Numbered from the stretch's first letter, positions 50,987-62,904 are shown. The stretch is 64,000 nucleotides of DNA from Enterococcus montenegrensis (GCF_029983095.1 NZ_CP120467.1:976001-1040000); one strand, 5' to 3'. Translations and numbers: made by a program. The notes: generated by a model not told the origin, from the letters alone.

Positions 50987-51015
50987 TTGCTCATTTCTCG
51001 ATTACAGTTTACCAT
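50987..51015 (+). promoter_or_regulatory. possible dnaE promoter
   Basis: TTGCTC (50987-50992), 17-bp spacer, TACCAT (51010-51015). Confidence 0.4.
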
Positions 51016-51066
51016 ATTTTTCTTGAATGTAAAGTTTTCAAGTGTTTTCAAAAAGGAGGACATACA

Positions 51067-54000
51067 GTGCTGCCACAATTATATACCGTGACTGCTTATT
51101 CTTTGTTGCAAAGTACAATTGAGATAAATCGGCTCGTGCAAACGGCTAAACAAAGAGGCTACGATACATTAGGAATATGTGATCGCAATGTCTTGGTTGG
51201 AGCAGTCACTTTTTATAACGCATGTCAGCGTGCGGGTCTAAAATCAGTGATTGGTTTGCACTTAGATTACTATTCACCTGTTCAAGCAGGTGAAAATGAG
51301 ATCTTATTATTTGCTAAAAATTTTGCTGGTTATCAACAGCTAATGGCTTTAAGTAGTCAAAAAGAAATCAATGGTCAAGTTGATTTGACTGATTTTGCTC
51401 CACTAGATAATTTATATGGTGTTTTACCACTAAGAAATGAAGTCGATTACTTTTTTTCAAAAGATGTTGCTAAAGCAGAGAACCGTCTTAATTTTTTTCA
51501 GGAACTATTTCCTAAAGAACAATTTTTTTATGGTGTTTCTCCTCAAAAACAATTAGCGGAAGAATTGGTGCATTTTTATCTTCAACAAGGCGTAGCACCT
51601 TTTGCTATTAATGAAGTAAATACAATTGATCCAGCGGAAAAAGCAGCAATTGCAGTAATGCAGCACCTAAAAGGCGGCACGCAAATGCAAGATATTGCCG
51701 AATTGGAGCAAGGAAGTGGCGAATACTTAGTTAACGCAAGTCAACTAACGGAGTATTTTCGCCAGAACCAACCGCAAGCATTAGAAAATGCGCAAAAAAC
51801 TGCAGCGGTTTGTAGTCAGTTTGAGCTACCCTTACACCAAAAACTATTGCCCCACTATCCTGTTCCCCAAAATAGACCTGCTGCTGAATTTTTGCGACAG
51901 TTGTGTGAAACGAAGCTGAAACAGCGGGTTGAAAATATCACGGCTGAATACAAACAGCGCCTTGACTATGAATTGCAAATTATCCACCAAATGGGTTTTG
52001 ATGACTATTTTTTAATTGTTTGGGATGTAATGGATTTTGCTCACCGTAGTAATATTGTGACAGGTGCAGGCCGAGGTTCTGCGGCGGGATCCCTCGTTGC
52101 TTTTGTATTAGCAATTACTGATGTTGATCCGATTGAATACGACCTGTTGTTTGAGCGCTTCTTAAATCCAGAGCGCTACACAATGCCAGATATTGATCTG
52201 GATATTCCCGATAATCGCCGAGATGAAGTGCTACATTATGTGAAAGAAAAATATGGCACTTTTCAAGTAGCCCAAATTGCTACATTTGGTACAATGGCTG
52301 CCAAGATGGTCCTTCGAGACGTTGCTCGGGTTTTTGGTTTATCACAAAGTGAGGCCAATCGATGGAGCAAGGCGATTCCAAATACCTTGAAAATTACGCT
52401 AAAAAAAGCACTGGAAGAATCCAGTAGTCTGCGGGATCTGATTGCATTAAGTGAGCGAAATCAGCAATTGTTTGAAGTTGCTTTAACATTGGAAGGACTA
52501 CCGCGCCATGTTTCCACCCATGCTGCCGGGGTAGTGATTAGTGATAAAAATTTACTGCAATTAATTCCTTTACAAGCTGGAGCCAATGATATTTTATTAA
52601 CGCAGTTTACCATGAATGATGTGGAAGCTGTCGGCTTATTAAAAATGGATTTTTTAGGCTTACGTAATCTTTCCATTATTGACGATACGCTAAAGGGAAT
52701 CAAAAAAGTTACAGGGGATAAACTTTCGCAAAAAGATATTCCCCTAACTGATGAGAAGACGTTGAAGCTTTTTCAAGCAGGCAATACATCTGGAGTCTTT
52801 CAATTTGAATCCGCTGGGATAAAAAATGTCTTACGTCGTTTAGGTCCGGAAAATATTGAAGAAATTGCTGCAGTCAACGCCTTATATCGACCAGGTCCGA
52901 TGCAAAATATCGATCACTTTATTAAGCGGAAAAAAGGACAAGAAAAAGTAACTTATTTGGATGATAGTTTGATACCGATATTAAAAAATACCTATGGCAT
53001 TATGGTTTACCAAGAACAAGTTATGCAAGTTGCAGCCAAAATGGCAGGGTTCACCTTGGGACAAGCCGATATTTTGCGCCGCGCCATCAGTAAAAAGAAA
53101 AAAGATGTTTTAGATGAAGAACGGCGCCATTTCGTTAAGGGCGCTGTAAAAATGGGACATAGTAAAACAAAAGCCAATGAGGTCTACGATTATATTGAAC
53201 GATTTGCTGATTACGGCTTTAATCGTTCTCACGCTTTTGCTTATTCTTTTGTTGGTTTTCAAATGGGCTTTTTAAAAGTGCATTATCCGGCGCCTTTTTT
53301 TGCCGCCTTACTTCACTCCGTTCGCAATAATACTGCTAAAGTCAAAGAATATTTAACAGAGGCGAAAAAACAAGGAATTAGAATTTTGCCGCCTAGCATT
53401 AATGCCAGTGGTTTTAGTTTTTATTTGGTGAACAATCATGAAATTCGTTTTGGGTTAAGCAGTATTAAAGGTACTCGTCGTGACTTTATTGCCGCAATTA
53501 TCGCGGAACGAAAGGAGAATGGTCCTTTTCAATCACTGGATAATTTCTTGTATCGCTTGCCAGCAAAGTGGCTTAAATTGGATTTAATTCAGCCTTTGGT
53601 GGAGATTGGTGCTTTCGATGAGGTTGAAAAAAATCGACGACAACTTGTAACAGGCTTAGACAGTAAAATTCAAAATATTGAATATAGTGGCGGCAGTATG
53701 GATTTATTAGATATTATGGCGTTAAAACCAACTGAAATTAGTGATTATTCGTTGACTGAGCGCTTGAATTTAGAAGAACAATATTTAGGTGTTTATGTTT
53801 CCGGACATCCGACTGAAAGTTATCCTGTATTAAAAGCTGCGCGTCAAGTACAGCTGATTAGTGAACTACTACCTAAACAAAACGTGCATCTTCTTTTATA
53901 CGTTCGAGGAATCCGCGAGATTCGCACGAAAAAAGGTGAGCAGATGGCCTTTGTGGAGGCTAATGATCCGACTGGCGAAGTTTCTTTAACTATTTTTCCG

Positions 54001-54375
54001 AATAGTTATCGTCATGTGCGCCAAACTTTTGCAGTCGATGACGTCGTCTACGTTGAAGGAAAAACTGAAATCAGCACCTATAATCAAGAGATGCAAGTAA
54101 TTGCAGATCAAATTGTGTTAGCCAAAAAAATTAGCGACATAAAAAGTGCACCAACTTGCTATATTCGTCTAACTGGTATAGCTGATACAGACAAGCAACT
54201 ATCAGCCTTGTACGCTTTAATTAAACAAGCGCCAGGAGCAAGTAAAATAATTCTTTTTTATGAAAGTACTGGAACAAAAAAAATACTAGCAGAAAAATAT
54301 CAAATTGCGGAAAATCCTGTTGTAACGCAAGACTTGAAGAATATTTTTGGTGAAAATAACGTAGTTTTCAAGTGA
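51067..54375 (+). CDS. dnaE: DNA polymerase III subunit alpha (DnaE)
   Basis: 1102-aa replicative polymerase of the DnaE type, the second polymerase of Firmicutes beside PolC and needed to extend lagging-strand primers. An N-terminal PHP-like domain (about 1-230) lacks the usual His-x-His start (YTVTAYSLLQST), so it is probably not a nuclease. The palm has GAGRGSAAGSLVAFVL (about 337-352) and the catalytic Asp pair in PDIDLDIPDNRRDEV (about 374-388). Later come YRPGPMQNIDHFIKRKKGQE, FNRSHAFAYSF and an OB fold (VHLLLYVRGIREIRTKKGEQ, about 939-958). GTG start with AAGGAGG. Confidence 0.95.
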   Translation: MLPQLYTVTAYSLLQSTIEINRLVQTAKQRGYDTLGICDRNVLVGAVTFYNACQRAGLKSVIGLHLDYYSPVQAGENEILLFAKNFAGYQQLMALSSQKEINGQVDLTDFAPLDNLYGVLPLRNEVDYFFSKDVAKAENRLNFFQELFPKEQFFYGVSPQKQLAEELVHFYLQQGVAPFAINEVNTIDPAEKAAIAVMQHLKGGTQMQDIAELEQGSGEYLVNASQLTEYFRQNQPQALENAQKTAAVCSQFELPLHQKLLPHYPVPQNRPAAEFLRQLCETKLKQRVENITAEYKQRLDYELQIIHQMGFDDYFLIVWDVMDFAHRSNIVTGAGRGSAAGSLVAFVLAITDVDPIEYDLLFERFLNPERYTMPDIDLDIPDNRRDEVLHYVKEKYGTFQVAQIATFGTMAAKMVLRDVARVFGLSQSEANRWSKAIPNTLKITLKKALEESSSLRDLIALSERNQQLFEVALTLEGLPRHVSTHAAGVVISDKNLLQLIPLQAGANDILLTQFTMNDVEAVGLLKMDFLGLRNLSIIDDTLKGIKKVTGDKLSQKDIPLTDEKTLKLFQAGNTSGVFQFESAGIKNVLRRLGPENIEEIAAVNALYRPGPMQNIDHFIKRKKGQEKVTYLDDSLIPILKNTYGIMVYQEQVMQVAAKMAGFTLGQADILRRAISKKKKDVLDEERRHFVKGAVKMGHSKTKANEVYDYIERFADYGFNRSHAFAYSFVGFQMGFLKVHYPAPFFAALLHSVRNNTAKVKEYLTEAKKQGIRILPPSINASGFSFYLVNNHEIRFGLSSIKGTRRDFIAAIIAERKENGPFQSLDNFLYRLPAKWLKLDLIQPLVEIGAFDEVEKNRRQLVTGLDSKIQNIEYSGGSMDLLDIMALKPTEISDYSLTERLNLEEQYLGVYVSGHPTESYPVLKAARQVQLISELLPKQNVHLLLYVRGIREIRTKKGEQMAFVEANDPTGEVSLTIFPNSYRHVRQTFAVDDVVYVEGKTEISTYNQEMQVIADQIVLAKKISDIKSAPTCYIRLTGIADTDKQLSALYALIKQAPGASKIILFYESTGTKKILAEKYQIAENPVVTQDLKNIFGENNVVFK

Positions 54376-54431
54376 CTTTCAGTAAATTTTACTTTTCGCT
54401 TTCAATTTTTTCAATTTTCTGCTCGTATCTC

Positions 54432-54460
54432 AAGACATTTCCATATTTTAATGGTAAAAT
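54432..54460 (+). promoter_or_regulatory. pfkA promoter
   Basis: AAGACA (54432-54437), 17-bp spacer, TAAAAT (54455-54460) with extended TGG. The leader has a small hairpin TTTAGG/CCTAAA (about 54492-54507). Confidence 0.6.
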
Positions 54461-54533
54461 GGACAACGTGGTTAATGCCAAAATGGTATTATTTAGGGGA
54501 ACCTAAAAATATTTTAATGAGGTGAAATTGTAG

Positions 54534-55496
<963 letters not shown>

Positions 55497-55565
55497 TTGA
55501 CAGCTACTAAAAGTTAATAAAACAGCAATGTCTGTTTTAAATAAAGGAATAGGAGCGTTTACGTA

Positions 55566-57350
55566 ATGAAGAAAACCAAAATCGTTAGTACGTTAGGACC
55601 AGCAAGTAATAGCGTGGAAATTATTTCACAATTAATCGAATCTGGAGCTAATGTTTTCCGTTTTAATTTCTCTCATGGTGACCATGAAGAACAATTAGGC
55701 CGGATGAATATGGTAAGAGAAGCAGTGAAGAAAACTGGTAAAGATGTCGCTATCTTATTAGATACAAAAGGGGCAGAAATCCGGACTACTGTTCAAGATA
55801 CAACTGAAGCAGACTTCGGTCGTGCCGGTTATATCCAATTCAACGTTGGAGATACAACACGTATCGCGATGGATCCAGAATTAAAAGGAACTAAAGAAAA
55901 AATTGCTGTAACTTACCCAGGCTTGTTCGATGACGTTCACGTTGGTGGTCACATCTTATTCGATGATGGTTTAATCGACATGGAAATCACTGAAAAAGAC
56001 GAAGCAAACCGCGAATTAATCGTCGTAGTGAAAAATGCTGGTATGTTAGGTTCAAGAAAAGGTGTTAACGCTCCTGGCGTTTCAATTAGCTTGCCTGGTA
56101 TTACTGAAAAAGATGCAGACGATATTCGTTTTGGCCTAGATAACGATATTGACTTTATCGCGGCTTCATTTGTCCGTAAAGCACAAGACGTTCTTGAAAT
56201 TCGTGAAATTTTAGAAGAAAAGAACATGACACATGTTCAAATCTTCCCTAAAATTGAATCACAAGAAGGTATTGATAATATCGATGAAATCATCAAAGTT
56301 TCAGATGGTATTATGGTCGCTCGTGGTGACATGGGTGTTGAAATTGCGCCAGAATTAGTACCAATGGTGCAAAAACGTATTATTCAAAAATGTAATGCTG
56401 CTGGTAAAGCTGTTATTACAGCAACTCAAATGTTAGAATCTATGCAACAAAATCCACGTCCAACACGGGCAGAAGCTTCTGACGTTGCGAATGCTGTCTT
56501 TGACGGTACAGATGCAACAATGCTTTCTGGTGAATCTGCAAATGGTGACTACCCAGTTCAAGCAGTAGCTACAATGGCTCGTATTGACGTTGAAGCTGAA
56601 AAAGCTTTATCAGAATTAGGTTCATTCCAAATCAATGAATTTGATAAAACTGATGTTACTGAAACAATTGGTTTATCTGTGGCTCGTGCAGCGAAAAACT
56701 TAGGTGTTAAAACAATCGTTGCTGCAACTGAATCAGGTTATACAGCTAAAATGATTTCTAAATACCGTCCAGATGCAGACATCTTGGCTGTTACATTTGA
56801 CGAACGTACAAAACGCGGTTTAATGCTTAACTGGGGGGTATTCCCAACAGTTGCACAAAAACCAACAACAACAGATGAAATGTTCGATTTAGCTGCTAAA
56901 AAAGCTGTTGAATTAGGTTTTGCTAAAGAAGGCGAACTAATCTTAATTACAGCCGGTGTACCAGTTGGCGAACGTGGAACAACAAACGTTATGAAGATCC
57001 AATTAATCGGTTCTAAACTATTAGACGCACAAGGTGTTGGTGAAAGAACGGTTGTCGCAAATGCAGTTGTCGCTAAATCAGCTGAAGAAGCAAATTCTCG
57101 TGCTAAAGAAGGAATGGTCTTAGTTGTACCAACAACTGACAAAGATTACATGCCTGCATTTGAAAAAGCTGCTGCAGTTATCGTTGAAGAAGGCGGCCTA
57201 ACTTCTCATGCTGCTGTTGTGGGTATCGCAAAAGATATTCCAGTTATCGTTGGTGCTGCTGATGCAACAACAACAATTCAAGATGGTGAATTAGTCACTG
57301 TTGACCCTCGTCGTGGTATTGTATACCGTGGTGAAACAACAGCTATCTAA
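55566..57350 (+). CDS. pyk: pyruvate kinase
   Basis: 594-aa enzyme transferring phosphate from PEP to ADP. It opens KTKIVSTLGPASNSVEIISQ with the active-site VFRFNFSHGDHEEQ (about 31-44). Then come the catalytic Lys in FPKIESQEGI (about 227-236), MVARGDMGVEIAPELVPMVQ (about 252-271) and TATQMLESM (about 288-296). The extra C-terminal domain after about residue 475 is the PEP-utilising type, with GGLTSHAAVVGIAKDIPVIV (about 545-564), as in Bacillus and Geobacillus pyruvate kinases. Second gene of the pfkA-pyk operon; strong codon bias fits high expression. Confidence 0.97.
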   Translation: MKKTKIVSTLGPASNSVEIISQLIESGANVFRFNFSHGDHEEQLGRMNMVREAVKKTGKDVAILLDTKGAEIRTTVQDTTEADFGRAGYIQFNVGDTTRIAMDPELKGTKEKIAVTYPGLFDDVHVGGHILFDDGLIDMEITEKDEANRELIVVVKNAGMLGSRKGVNAPGVSISLPGITEKDADDIRFGLDNDIDFIAASFVRKAQDVLEIREILEEKNMTHVQIFPKIESQEGIDNIDEIIKVSDGIMVARGDMGVEIAPELVPMVQKRIIQKCNAAGKAVITATQMLESMQQNPRPTRAEASDVANAVFDGTDATMLSGESANGDYPVQAVATMARIDVEAEKALSELGSFQINEFDKTDVTETIGLSVARAAKNLGVKTIVAATESGYTAKMISKYRPDADILAVTFDERTKRGLMLNWGVFPTVAQKPTTTDEMFDLAAKKAVELGFAKEGELILITAGVPVGERGTTNVMKIQLIGSKLLDAQGVGERTVVANAVVAKSAEEANSRAKEGMVLVVPTTDKDYMPAFEKAAAVIVEEGGLTSHAAVVGIAKDIPVIVGAADATTTIQDGELVTVDPRRGIVYRGETTAI

Positions 57351-57376
57351 GAAGCTATTTAGCTCTTTATTACTAG

Positions 57377-57410
57377 AACGAAGTAGTCTAGGCTACTTCG
57401 TTTTATTTTT
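57377..57410 (+). terminator. pfkA-pyk terminator
   Basis: AACGAAGTAG / CTACTTCGTT followed by TTATTTTTT. Confidence 0.85.
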
Positions 57411-57434
57411 TGAAAAGGTGTCAAGAAAATTTCA

Positions 57435-57463
57435 TTGACAAGCTAAAATACTCCCTGTATAAT
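57435..57463 (+). promoter_or_regulatory. consensus promoter of DUF177-rpmF
   Basis: TTGACA (57435-57440), 17-bp spacer, TATAAT (57458-57463): full consensus in both hexamers. Confidence 0.85.
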
Positions 57464-57490
57464 AGCTTTTGTTGCTTAGAGGTGATAAAA

Positions 57491-58051
57491 ATGAAGTGGT
57501 CTTTATTGGAATTAAACAAATACCATGAAACGCCGTTAACTTTTTCAGAGACATTGGATTTGAAAAAAGAATTAATGAAACGGGACAATCAAATACTAGA
57601 TATCACTCCCATTGAAGTAAGTGGGCTTGTTACTGTATCAAAAAGTGATTATCTTATTCATTACACACTGAAGGCGACGTTGACGCTTCCTTCATCAAGA
57701 AGTTTAGACCCAGTTGATTTACCACTGGATTTAGTTGTTGACGAAGTTTTTATGACGCCTGAGCAGTTGCAAATGCGGACTGAACTGATTTCAGAAGAAG
57801 AGGTCTTGCTTATTGAAGGTCAGACAATCGATTTGGATGAATCAGTGGCTGACAATATCTTGTTAGCAATTCCGTTGCAGGTTTTAACAAAAGAAGAAGA
57901 ACTCTCCAACCAAATGCCTGCTGGGCAAGATTGGGAAGTCATCTCTGAAGAAGACTATCTGCAACAAAGAGAAACAGCCGCACCCAAAATTGATCCTCGT
58001 CTTGCGAAATTATCAGAACTGTTTAATACAACAGAAGATGATGATAAGTAA
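57491..58051 (+). CDS. YceD/DUF177-family protein
   Basis: 186-aa acidic protein of the DUF177 (YceD) family, which almost always precedes rpmF. Family features are VSGLVTVSKSDYLIHYTLKA (about 40-59), SRSLDPVDLPLDLVVDEVFM (about 66-85), and the DLDESVADNILLAIPL segment (about 116-131). The usual DPRLAKLSEL-type tail is present (PRLAKLSELF). It is proposed to act in rRNA or ribosome biogenesis. ATG 57491 follows AGAGGTG; an upstream in-frame extension crosses the promoter and is rejected. 60 nt before rpmF. Confidence 0.9.
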   Translation: MKWSLLELNKYHETPLTFSETLDLKKELMKRDNQILDITPIEVSGLVTVSKSDYLIHYTLKATLTLPSSRSLDPVDLPLDLVVDEVFMTPEQLQMRTELISEEEVLLIEGQTIDLDESVADNILLAIPLQVLTKEEELSNQMPAGQDWEVISEEDYLQQRETAAPKIDPRLAKLSELFNTTEDDDK

Positions 58052-58111
58052 GATTGGAATAAATAGCAATCTATTTATAGCTTGCTTTTCATAAACAAGG
58101 AGGTGTAACAA

Positions 58112-58291
58112 ATGGCAGTACCAGCTCGTAAAACATCTAAAGCTAAGAAAAACAAACGTCGTACTCATTACAAATTGACTATCAACGGTTTGAACGAATG
58201 TCCAAACTGTGGTGAATTGAAAAAAAGCCACCACGTATGTGCCAACTGCGGTTACTACGATGGCAAGGACGTAACGACTAAAGAAGCATAA
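58112..58291 (+). CDS. rpmF: 50S ribosomal protein L32
   Basis: 59-aa ribosomal protein: [20 protein letters not shown] (2-21), then the zinc ribbon [20 protein letters not shown] (about 30-49) with four Cys in two C-x2-C pairs. That makes it the zinc-binding (C+) form. AAGGAGGTG lies 9 nt before the ATG. Co-transcribed with the DUF177 gene. Confidence 0.97.
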   Translation: MAVPARKTSKAKKNKRRTHYKLTINGLNECPNCGELKKSHHVCANCGYYDGKDVTTKEA

Positions 58292-58358
58292 TTCATTTTT
58301 TTGAGAAAATGAATGAAGAAAACCCGCAAAGCTAACCATGGAGCTTTGCGGGTTTTTA
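58291..58358 (+). terminator. tandem hairpins after rpmF
   Basis: ATTCATTTT/AAAATGAAT (58291-58314), then AAAACCCGCAAAGCT / AGCTTTGCGGGTTTT (58319-58356) with T tail. The second is the real terminator. Confidence 0.85.
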
Positions 58359-58464
58359 TTTTGTATTTTTAAAATTACGAGCAAAGACAAAGCAAGAAAC
58401 AATAGTCGATTTTTGGCTGTGTTGTATTTTATTTACCCCATTGTAATTTATAGCCTCCTTTAGT

Positions 58465-58492
58465 TTGAAAGCAAGGCTTTTTACGTTATAAT
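58465..58492 (+). promoter_or_regulatory. gnd promoter
   Basis: TTGAAA (58465-58470), 16-bp spacer, TATAAT (58487-58492). Confidence 0.75.
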
Positions 58493-58525
58493 AGAAAAGA
58501 TTAAAGCTACTAGGAGGAACTCAAA

Positions 58526-59947
58526 ATGACAAAACAGCAAATTGGTGTTGTCGGCATGGCCGTCATGGGGAAAAACTTAGCCCTAAATATTGAAAGCCGT
58601 GGCTATTCAGTAGCGTTGTTCAACCGAACAGCTGCGAAGACAGAAGCGGTAGTAAAAGAACATCCAGATAAGAAATTTAAAGCGACGTATACAATTGCAG
58701 ATTTTGTCGAAGCAATTGAAAAACCACGCCGGATTTTGCTAATGGTTAAAGCAGGTGCGGCAACAGATGCGACAATTAAAGAATTATTACCTCATTTGGA
58801 TAAAGGTGATATTTTAATCGACGGTGGCAACACTTTCTTCAAAGATACGATCCGTCGAAATGAAGAATTGGCTAACTCTGGTATCAACTTTATAGGTACG
58901 GGTGTTTCTGGTGGCGAAGAAGGCGCCTTAAAAGGTCCTTCTATTATGCCTGGCGGACAAAAAGAAGCGTATGACTTAGTAGCACCTATTCTAGAACAAA
59001 TCTCTGCTAAAGCAGAAGATGGTGCGCCATGTGTAACCTATATCGGACCAAATGGTGCAGGTCATTACGTGAAGATGGTTCATAATGGAATTGAATATGG
59101 TGATATGCAATTAATTGCCGAATCTTATGATTTAATGAAAAATGTGTTGGGACTTTCTGTTGCTGAGATGGCTGACATTTTTAAAGAATGGAATGAAGGG
59201 GAACTTGATAGTTATCTAATTGAGATCACCGCGGACATTTTAACAAGAAAAGATGATCTTGGTACAGGCAAACCAATTGTCGATGTTATTTTAGATGCTG
59301 CTGGTAATAAGGGTACCGGTAAATGGACAAGCCAAAGTGCATTAGACTTAGGGGTGCCACTACCGCTCATTACGGAGTCTGTTTTTGCGCGCTATATCTC
59401 TGCTTACAAAGAAGAACGGGTAGCTGCAAGCAAAGTCCTACCTGCTCCAGCGAAATTTAACTATCAAGGCGATAAAAAAGAATTGATTGAAAAAATTCGT
59501 GAAGCTTTATACTTCAGTAAAATTATGAGTTATGCACAAGGTTTTGCGCAATTACGTACCGCATCAAAAGAATACGATTGGGACTTGCCTTTTGGTGAAA
59601 TTGCTAAAATTTGGCGTGCGGGTTGTATTATCCGTGCCCGTTTCTTGCAAAAAATCACCGATGCTTATGACCATAAACCAGACTTAGAAAACTTGTTACT
59701 AGATGATTACTTCTTGGAAATTACCAAAAAATATCAGCAAGCCGTACGCGAAGTAGTCGCTTTAGCAGTCCAAGCAGGTGTTCCTGTGCCTACATTTTCT
59801 TCGGCAATTGCTTACTTTGACTCTTATCGTTCGGAACGTTTGCCAGCAAATATTATCCAAGCGCAACGGGATTATTTTGGGGCACATACTTATGAACGGA
59901 CAGATAAAGAAGGAATTTACCACTACAGCTGGTATCATGAAGAATAA
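58526..59947 (+). CDS. gnd: 6-phosphogluconate dehydrogenase (decarboxylating)
   Basis: 473-aa enzyme of the oxidative pentose phosphate pathway making ribulose 5-phosphate, CO2 and NADPH. The N-terminal Rossmann motif is [20 protein letters not shown] (7-26) with LFNRT at the NADP ribose site. The substrate signature [20 protein letters not shown] is at about 128-147, and [20 protein letters not shown] (about 181-200) holds the catalytic Lys and substrate His/Asn. The all-helical C-terminal domain ends in [18 protein letters not shown] strong AGGAGG precedes it. It is monocistronic. Confidence 0.97.
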   Translation: MTKQQIGVVGMAVMGKNLALNIESRGYSVALFNRTAAKTEAVVKEHPDKKFKATYTIADFVEAIEKPRRILLMVKAGAATDATIKELLPHLDKGDILIDGGNTFFKDTIRRNEELANSGINFIGTGVSGGEEGALKGPSIMPGGQKEAYDLVAPILEQISAKAEDGAPCVTYIGPNGAGHYVKMVHNGIEYGDMQLIAESYDLMKNVLGLSVAEMADIFKEWNEGELDSYLIEITADILTRKDDLGTGKPIVDVILDAAGNKGTGKWTSQSALDLGVPLPLITESVFARYISAYKEERVAASKVLPAPAKFNYQGDKKELIEKIREALYFSKIMSYAQGFAQLRTASKEYDWDLPFGEIAKIWRAGCIIRARFLQKITDAYDHKPDLENLLLDDYFLEITKKYQQAVREVVALAVQAGVPVPTFSSAIAYFDSYRSERLPANIIQAQRDYFGAHTYERTDKEGIYHYSWYHEE

Positions 59948-59991
59948 GTAAAAAACAATGAAAATTTGAATAATTCTAATTTGTTTATGGG

Positions 59992-60033
59992 AAAGACTGT
60001 TGGTGTTTTTGAAAATATCAACAGTCTTTTTTT
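59992..60033 (+). terminator. gnd terminator
   Basis: AAAGACTGTTG / CAACAGTCTTT with an inner TTTT/AAAA pairing and a T7 tail. Confidence 0.85.
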
Positions 60034-60130
60034 ATCTTTAGCGAATAAAAGTGGTATCTCGTGTGACTTTTGACGATTATTAACCTACTAATAAGATTTT
60101 CAGATACCTCTTTTTTCTTTCATAGTTTCA

Positions 60131-60139
60131 TGGTAAAAT
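60131..60139 (+). promoter_or_regulatory. extended -10 of the LisRK/EtaRS-type operon
   Basis: TGGTAAAAT, as in the pfkA promoter; the -35 region is T-rich and weak. Confidence 0.45.
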
Positions 60140-60213
60140 GACTATAGTATTTTAATAAAAAAACAACTATTTTTTATTACAAAAAAATATAAAGAAAAGG
60201 GATCTAAAACCAA

Positions 60214-60900
60214 ATGAGTAATATTTTAATTATTGAAGATGAAAAGAACTTAGCTCGTTTTGTTGAACTAGAGTTGACGCACGAAGGGTATCATACTGAA
60301 GTTCATTACAACGGACGGACTGGTTTAGATGCAGCACTAAATAATGACTGGGATGCAATTTTGTTAGACTTGATGCTACCAGAATTAAACGGTTTAGAAG
60401 TTTGTCGCCGTGTGCGCCAAGTTAAAAACACACCAATCATCATGATGACAGCGAGAGATTCTGTTATTGATCGCGTATCTGGTCTTGATCATGGCGCAGA
60501 TGATTATATTGTAAAACCTTTTGCAATTGAGGAATTACTAGCTCGTTTACGTGCATTACTTCGCCGAATTGATATTGAAGGGGATAAAAATGTCGCAAAA
60601 CAAACGACTATTACTTATCGTGACTTAGTCATCGAAAAGGAAAACCGTGTCGTTCGTCGTGGCAATGAAGTAATTGAATTAACTAAACGAGAATATGAAT
60701 TACTATTAACCTTAATGGAAAATGTGAATGTTGTTTTAGCCCGCGATGTTTTATTAAATAAAGTTTGGGGATATGAAACAGAAGTCGAAACAAATGTAGT
60801 CGACGTGTATATTCGTTATTTGCGTAATAAAATTGATGTTCCTGGGGAAGAAAGCTACATCCAAACTGTCCGGGGAACTGGTTATGTGATGCGCTCGTGA
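60214..60900 (+). CDS. response regulator, LisR/CsrR/EtaR type
   Basis: 228-aa OmpR-family regulator. It reads very like Listeria LisR and streptococcal CsrR/Cov[21 protein letters not shown] (3-22), phospho-Asp in [14 protein letters not shown] near 53, [20 protein letters not shown] (about 80-99) and the Lys in [14 protein letters not shown]. The DNA-binding domain ends [28 protein letters not shown]. Position after gnd agrees with EtaRS of E. faecalis as I remember it, a system tied to acid and heat stress and virulence. Its stop overlaps the kinase start by 4 bp. Confidence 0.93.
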   Translation: MSNILIIEDEKNLARFVELELTHEGYHTEVHYNGRTGLDAALNNDWDAILLDLMLPELNGLEVCRRVRQVKNTPIIMMTARDSVIDRVSGLDHGADDYIVKPFAIEELLARLRALLRRIDIEGDKNVAKQTTITYRDLVIEKENRVVRRGNEVIELTKREYELLLTLMENVNVVLARDVLLNKVWGYETEVETNVVDVYIRYLRNKIDVPGEESYIQTVRGTGYVMRS

Positions 60901-62384
60901 GCAAAAAAAATAGAACTTTTAACAAAGAACTGAAAGGCCCATCCTTAACAATTAAGTGGGCCTTTGCAAGTTCTTTCTTTATATTTATCGTCTTTACGAT
61001 TTTTGCGGTTATTACCTATAAGTCTTCGATTAACTTAATCGTAGCTAAAGAACGACACAATGTAGAAGAAGTCATTTCAGAGGTCACTTCCCGCTTGGCT
61101 AATGGACAAGAAGAATTGACAACGCAAAGTGCCTATTTTGCGATTGCAAAAATTTCCAATGAAGATCGTACGCCTGATGCTATTTCCCATTTAGATGGCG
61201 ATATTTTACAACTTGATCAGTTTGTCTCAGAATTAGGGCAACCCGAATTAAACTTGTATGTCTACAACTTGAAAAAAGAGCCCATTTTAAAAACTCATGA
61301 AAATGATTTCGAATTAGTGCAGACAAAACGTAAAGAACCAACTATTATTACGATGAAAGGTTCAACTGGCTTTTTATCCATTCATCCAATCTTTTCCAAG
61401 GTGACAAGAGAAAAAATTGGTTATGCACAAACTTTTTATGAGTTGTCTTCTTTTTACGAAATTCGCAGTAAGCTATTATTAACTTTAATTATTTTAGAAG
61501 TAGTTTCATTAATTTTATCTAGTTTCTTAGGCTTTTTTTTGTCGACGTATTTCTTGAAACCATTAAAAGTTTTGCGCGATACAATGGATACTATCCGTAA
61601 AGATCCAGAATCTGATGCATATATGCCTAAAATTGACACCGATGATGAATTAGCAGATTTGGCGGATATTTTTAATGATATGTTAGAGAGGATGCGGATG
61701 TACATTGAACAACAAAAGCAATTTGTTGAAGATGTTTCCCATGAATTGCGAACGCCAGTAGCGGTTATAGAAGGACATTTAAGTATGTTGCAACGCTGGG
61801 GAAAAAATGAACCTGAAATATTAGATGAAGCCTTGAATGCAAGTCAACAAGAAATTAGTCGCATGAAAAGCTTAGTTCAAGAGATGCTTGATTTATCTCG
61901 TGCTGAACAAGTGGAGCTTCATTATGCAAATGAAGTAACGCAAGCAAAAGAAGTGACGTATCAGGTCTTTAATAACTTTAAAATGCTGTATCCAGAATTT
62001 ACCTTTACGTTGGATGATGATTTAACAAAAGAAGAGACGTTAGCAATTTATCGCAACCATTTCGAACAAATTATTATTATTATTTTGGATAATGCCGTGA
62101 AATATTCAACTGAACGAAAAGAAGTACACTTAAAAATTGGAAAAAGTAACCAATTTTTTGAAATTGATATTCAAGACTTTGGCGAAGGCATCTCGGAAAC
62201 AGACTTAGAAAAAGTTTTCCATCGGTTTTATCGTGTTGATAAAGCCCGTGCGCGCACAAAAGGAGGCAACGGCTTAGGTCTTTCTATAGCCAAGCAGTTA
62301 ATTGACAGTTACAAAGGTGAAATTGTGGTTGATAGTGTTGTAGGACAAGGAACGGTGTTCAAAATATATATTCCAATTAAATAG
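60897..62384 (+). CDS. sensor histidine kinase, LisK/CsrS/EtaS type
   Basis: 495-aa partner kinase. TM1 is at about 21-43 ([20 protein letters not shown]), an external sensor region spans about 44-195, TM2 is at about 197-220, then HAMP, phospho-His in [20 protein letters not shown] near 285, and a HATPase with N box [13 protein letters not shown]1 DFGEGIS and G2 [11 protein letters not shown]. It starts at GTG overlapping the regulator's stop. The signal is not readable; homologues sense envelope stress. Confidence 0.93.
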   Translation: MSKKNRTFNKELKGPSLTIKWAFASSFFIFIVFTIFAVITYKSSINLIVAKERHNVEEVISEVTSRLANGQEELTTQSAYFAIAKISNEDRTPDAISHLDGDILQLDQFVSELGQPELNLYVYNLKKEPILKTHENDFELVQTKRKEPTIITMKGSTGFLSIHPIFSKVTREKIGYAQTFYELSSFYEIRSKLLLTLIILEVVSLILSSFLGFFLSTYFLKPLKVLRDTMDTIRKDPESDAYMPKIDTDDELADLADIFNDMLERMRMYIEQQKQFVEDVSHELRTPVAVIEGHLSMLQRWGKNEPEILDEALNASQQEISRMKSLVQEMLDLSRAEQVELHYANEVTQAKEVTYQVFNNFKMLYPEFTFTLDDDLTKEETLAIYRNHFEQIIIIILDNAVKYSTERKEVHLKIGKSNQFFEIDIQDFGEGISETDLEKVFHRFYRVDKARARTKGGNGLGLSIAKQLIDSYKGEIVVDSVVGQGTVFKIYIPIK

Positions 62385-62412
62385 TTTATTTCATGTGATA
62401 ATTTTTCTATGG

Positions 62413-62478
62413 AATACCTGACTAGATATAGCTTTTTGCGGTTATGCAATAAAAGTTATATCTAGTCGGGTATTTTTT
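62413..62478 (+). terminator. long terminator of the two-component operon
   Basis: AATACCTGACTAGATATA / TATATCTAGTCGGGTATT plus CTTTT/AAAAG, then T7. Confidence 0.9.
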
Positions 62479-62745
62479 TGTCGTGAGATCTATTTGTTAG
62501 ATTACGCCTTTAAAAAAATAGAAATCATTCCATAATTTTATGCGAATGATTTGTGAATTAAGAGGATTATTGTACGTCATTTGTTAGATGGAAATGCTTT
62601 ATACGTCTGGGTTATGATAATAAAATTCGGTCGTGAAAAAAATCAAAATTTATTAGTGTTTTTTGTTGCTTTTTGGATTTAGAATTGCTATATTATTATT
62701 TGTTCCGAACAAATGCTATGTCTTAAAAAAAGTTAAAACTTTTAC

Positions 62746-62774
62746 TTGACGTGCTAAATTGGGCATGATATTCT
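62746..62774 (+). promoter_or_regulatory. rRNA operon promoter P1
   Basis: TTGACG (62746-62751), 17-bp spacer, TATTCT (62769-62774). Confidence 0.75.
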
Positions 62775-62833
62775 AATAAAGTTGTTGCGAATGAGTTGTT
62801 ATTTACAACTAACAAAACAGTTCGAAAAAGTTG

Positions 62834-62862
62834 TTGACATCTGATTTTTAAGATGTTAAACT
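62834..62862 (+). promoter_or_regulatory. rRNA operon promoter P2
   Basis: TTGACA (62834-62839), 17-bp spacer, TAAACT (62857-62862). Confidence 0.8.
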
Positions 62863-62904
62863 AACGAAGTCGCTGTTATTAAAAAGCAGGTTATTGAAAT
62901 ATCA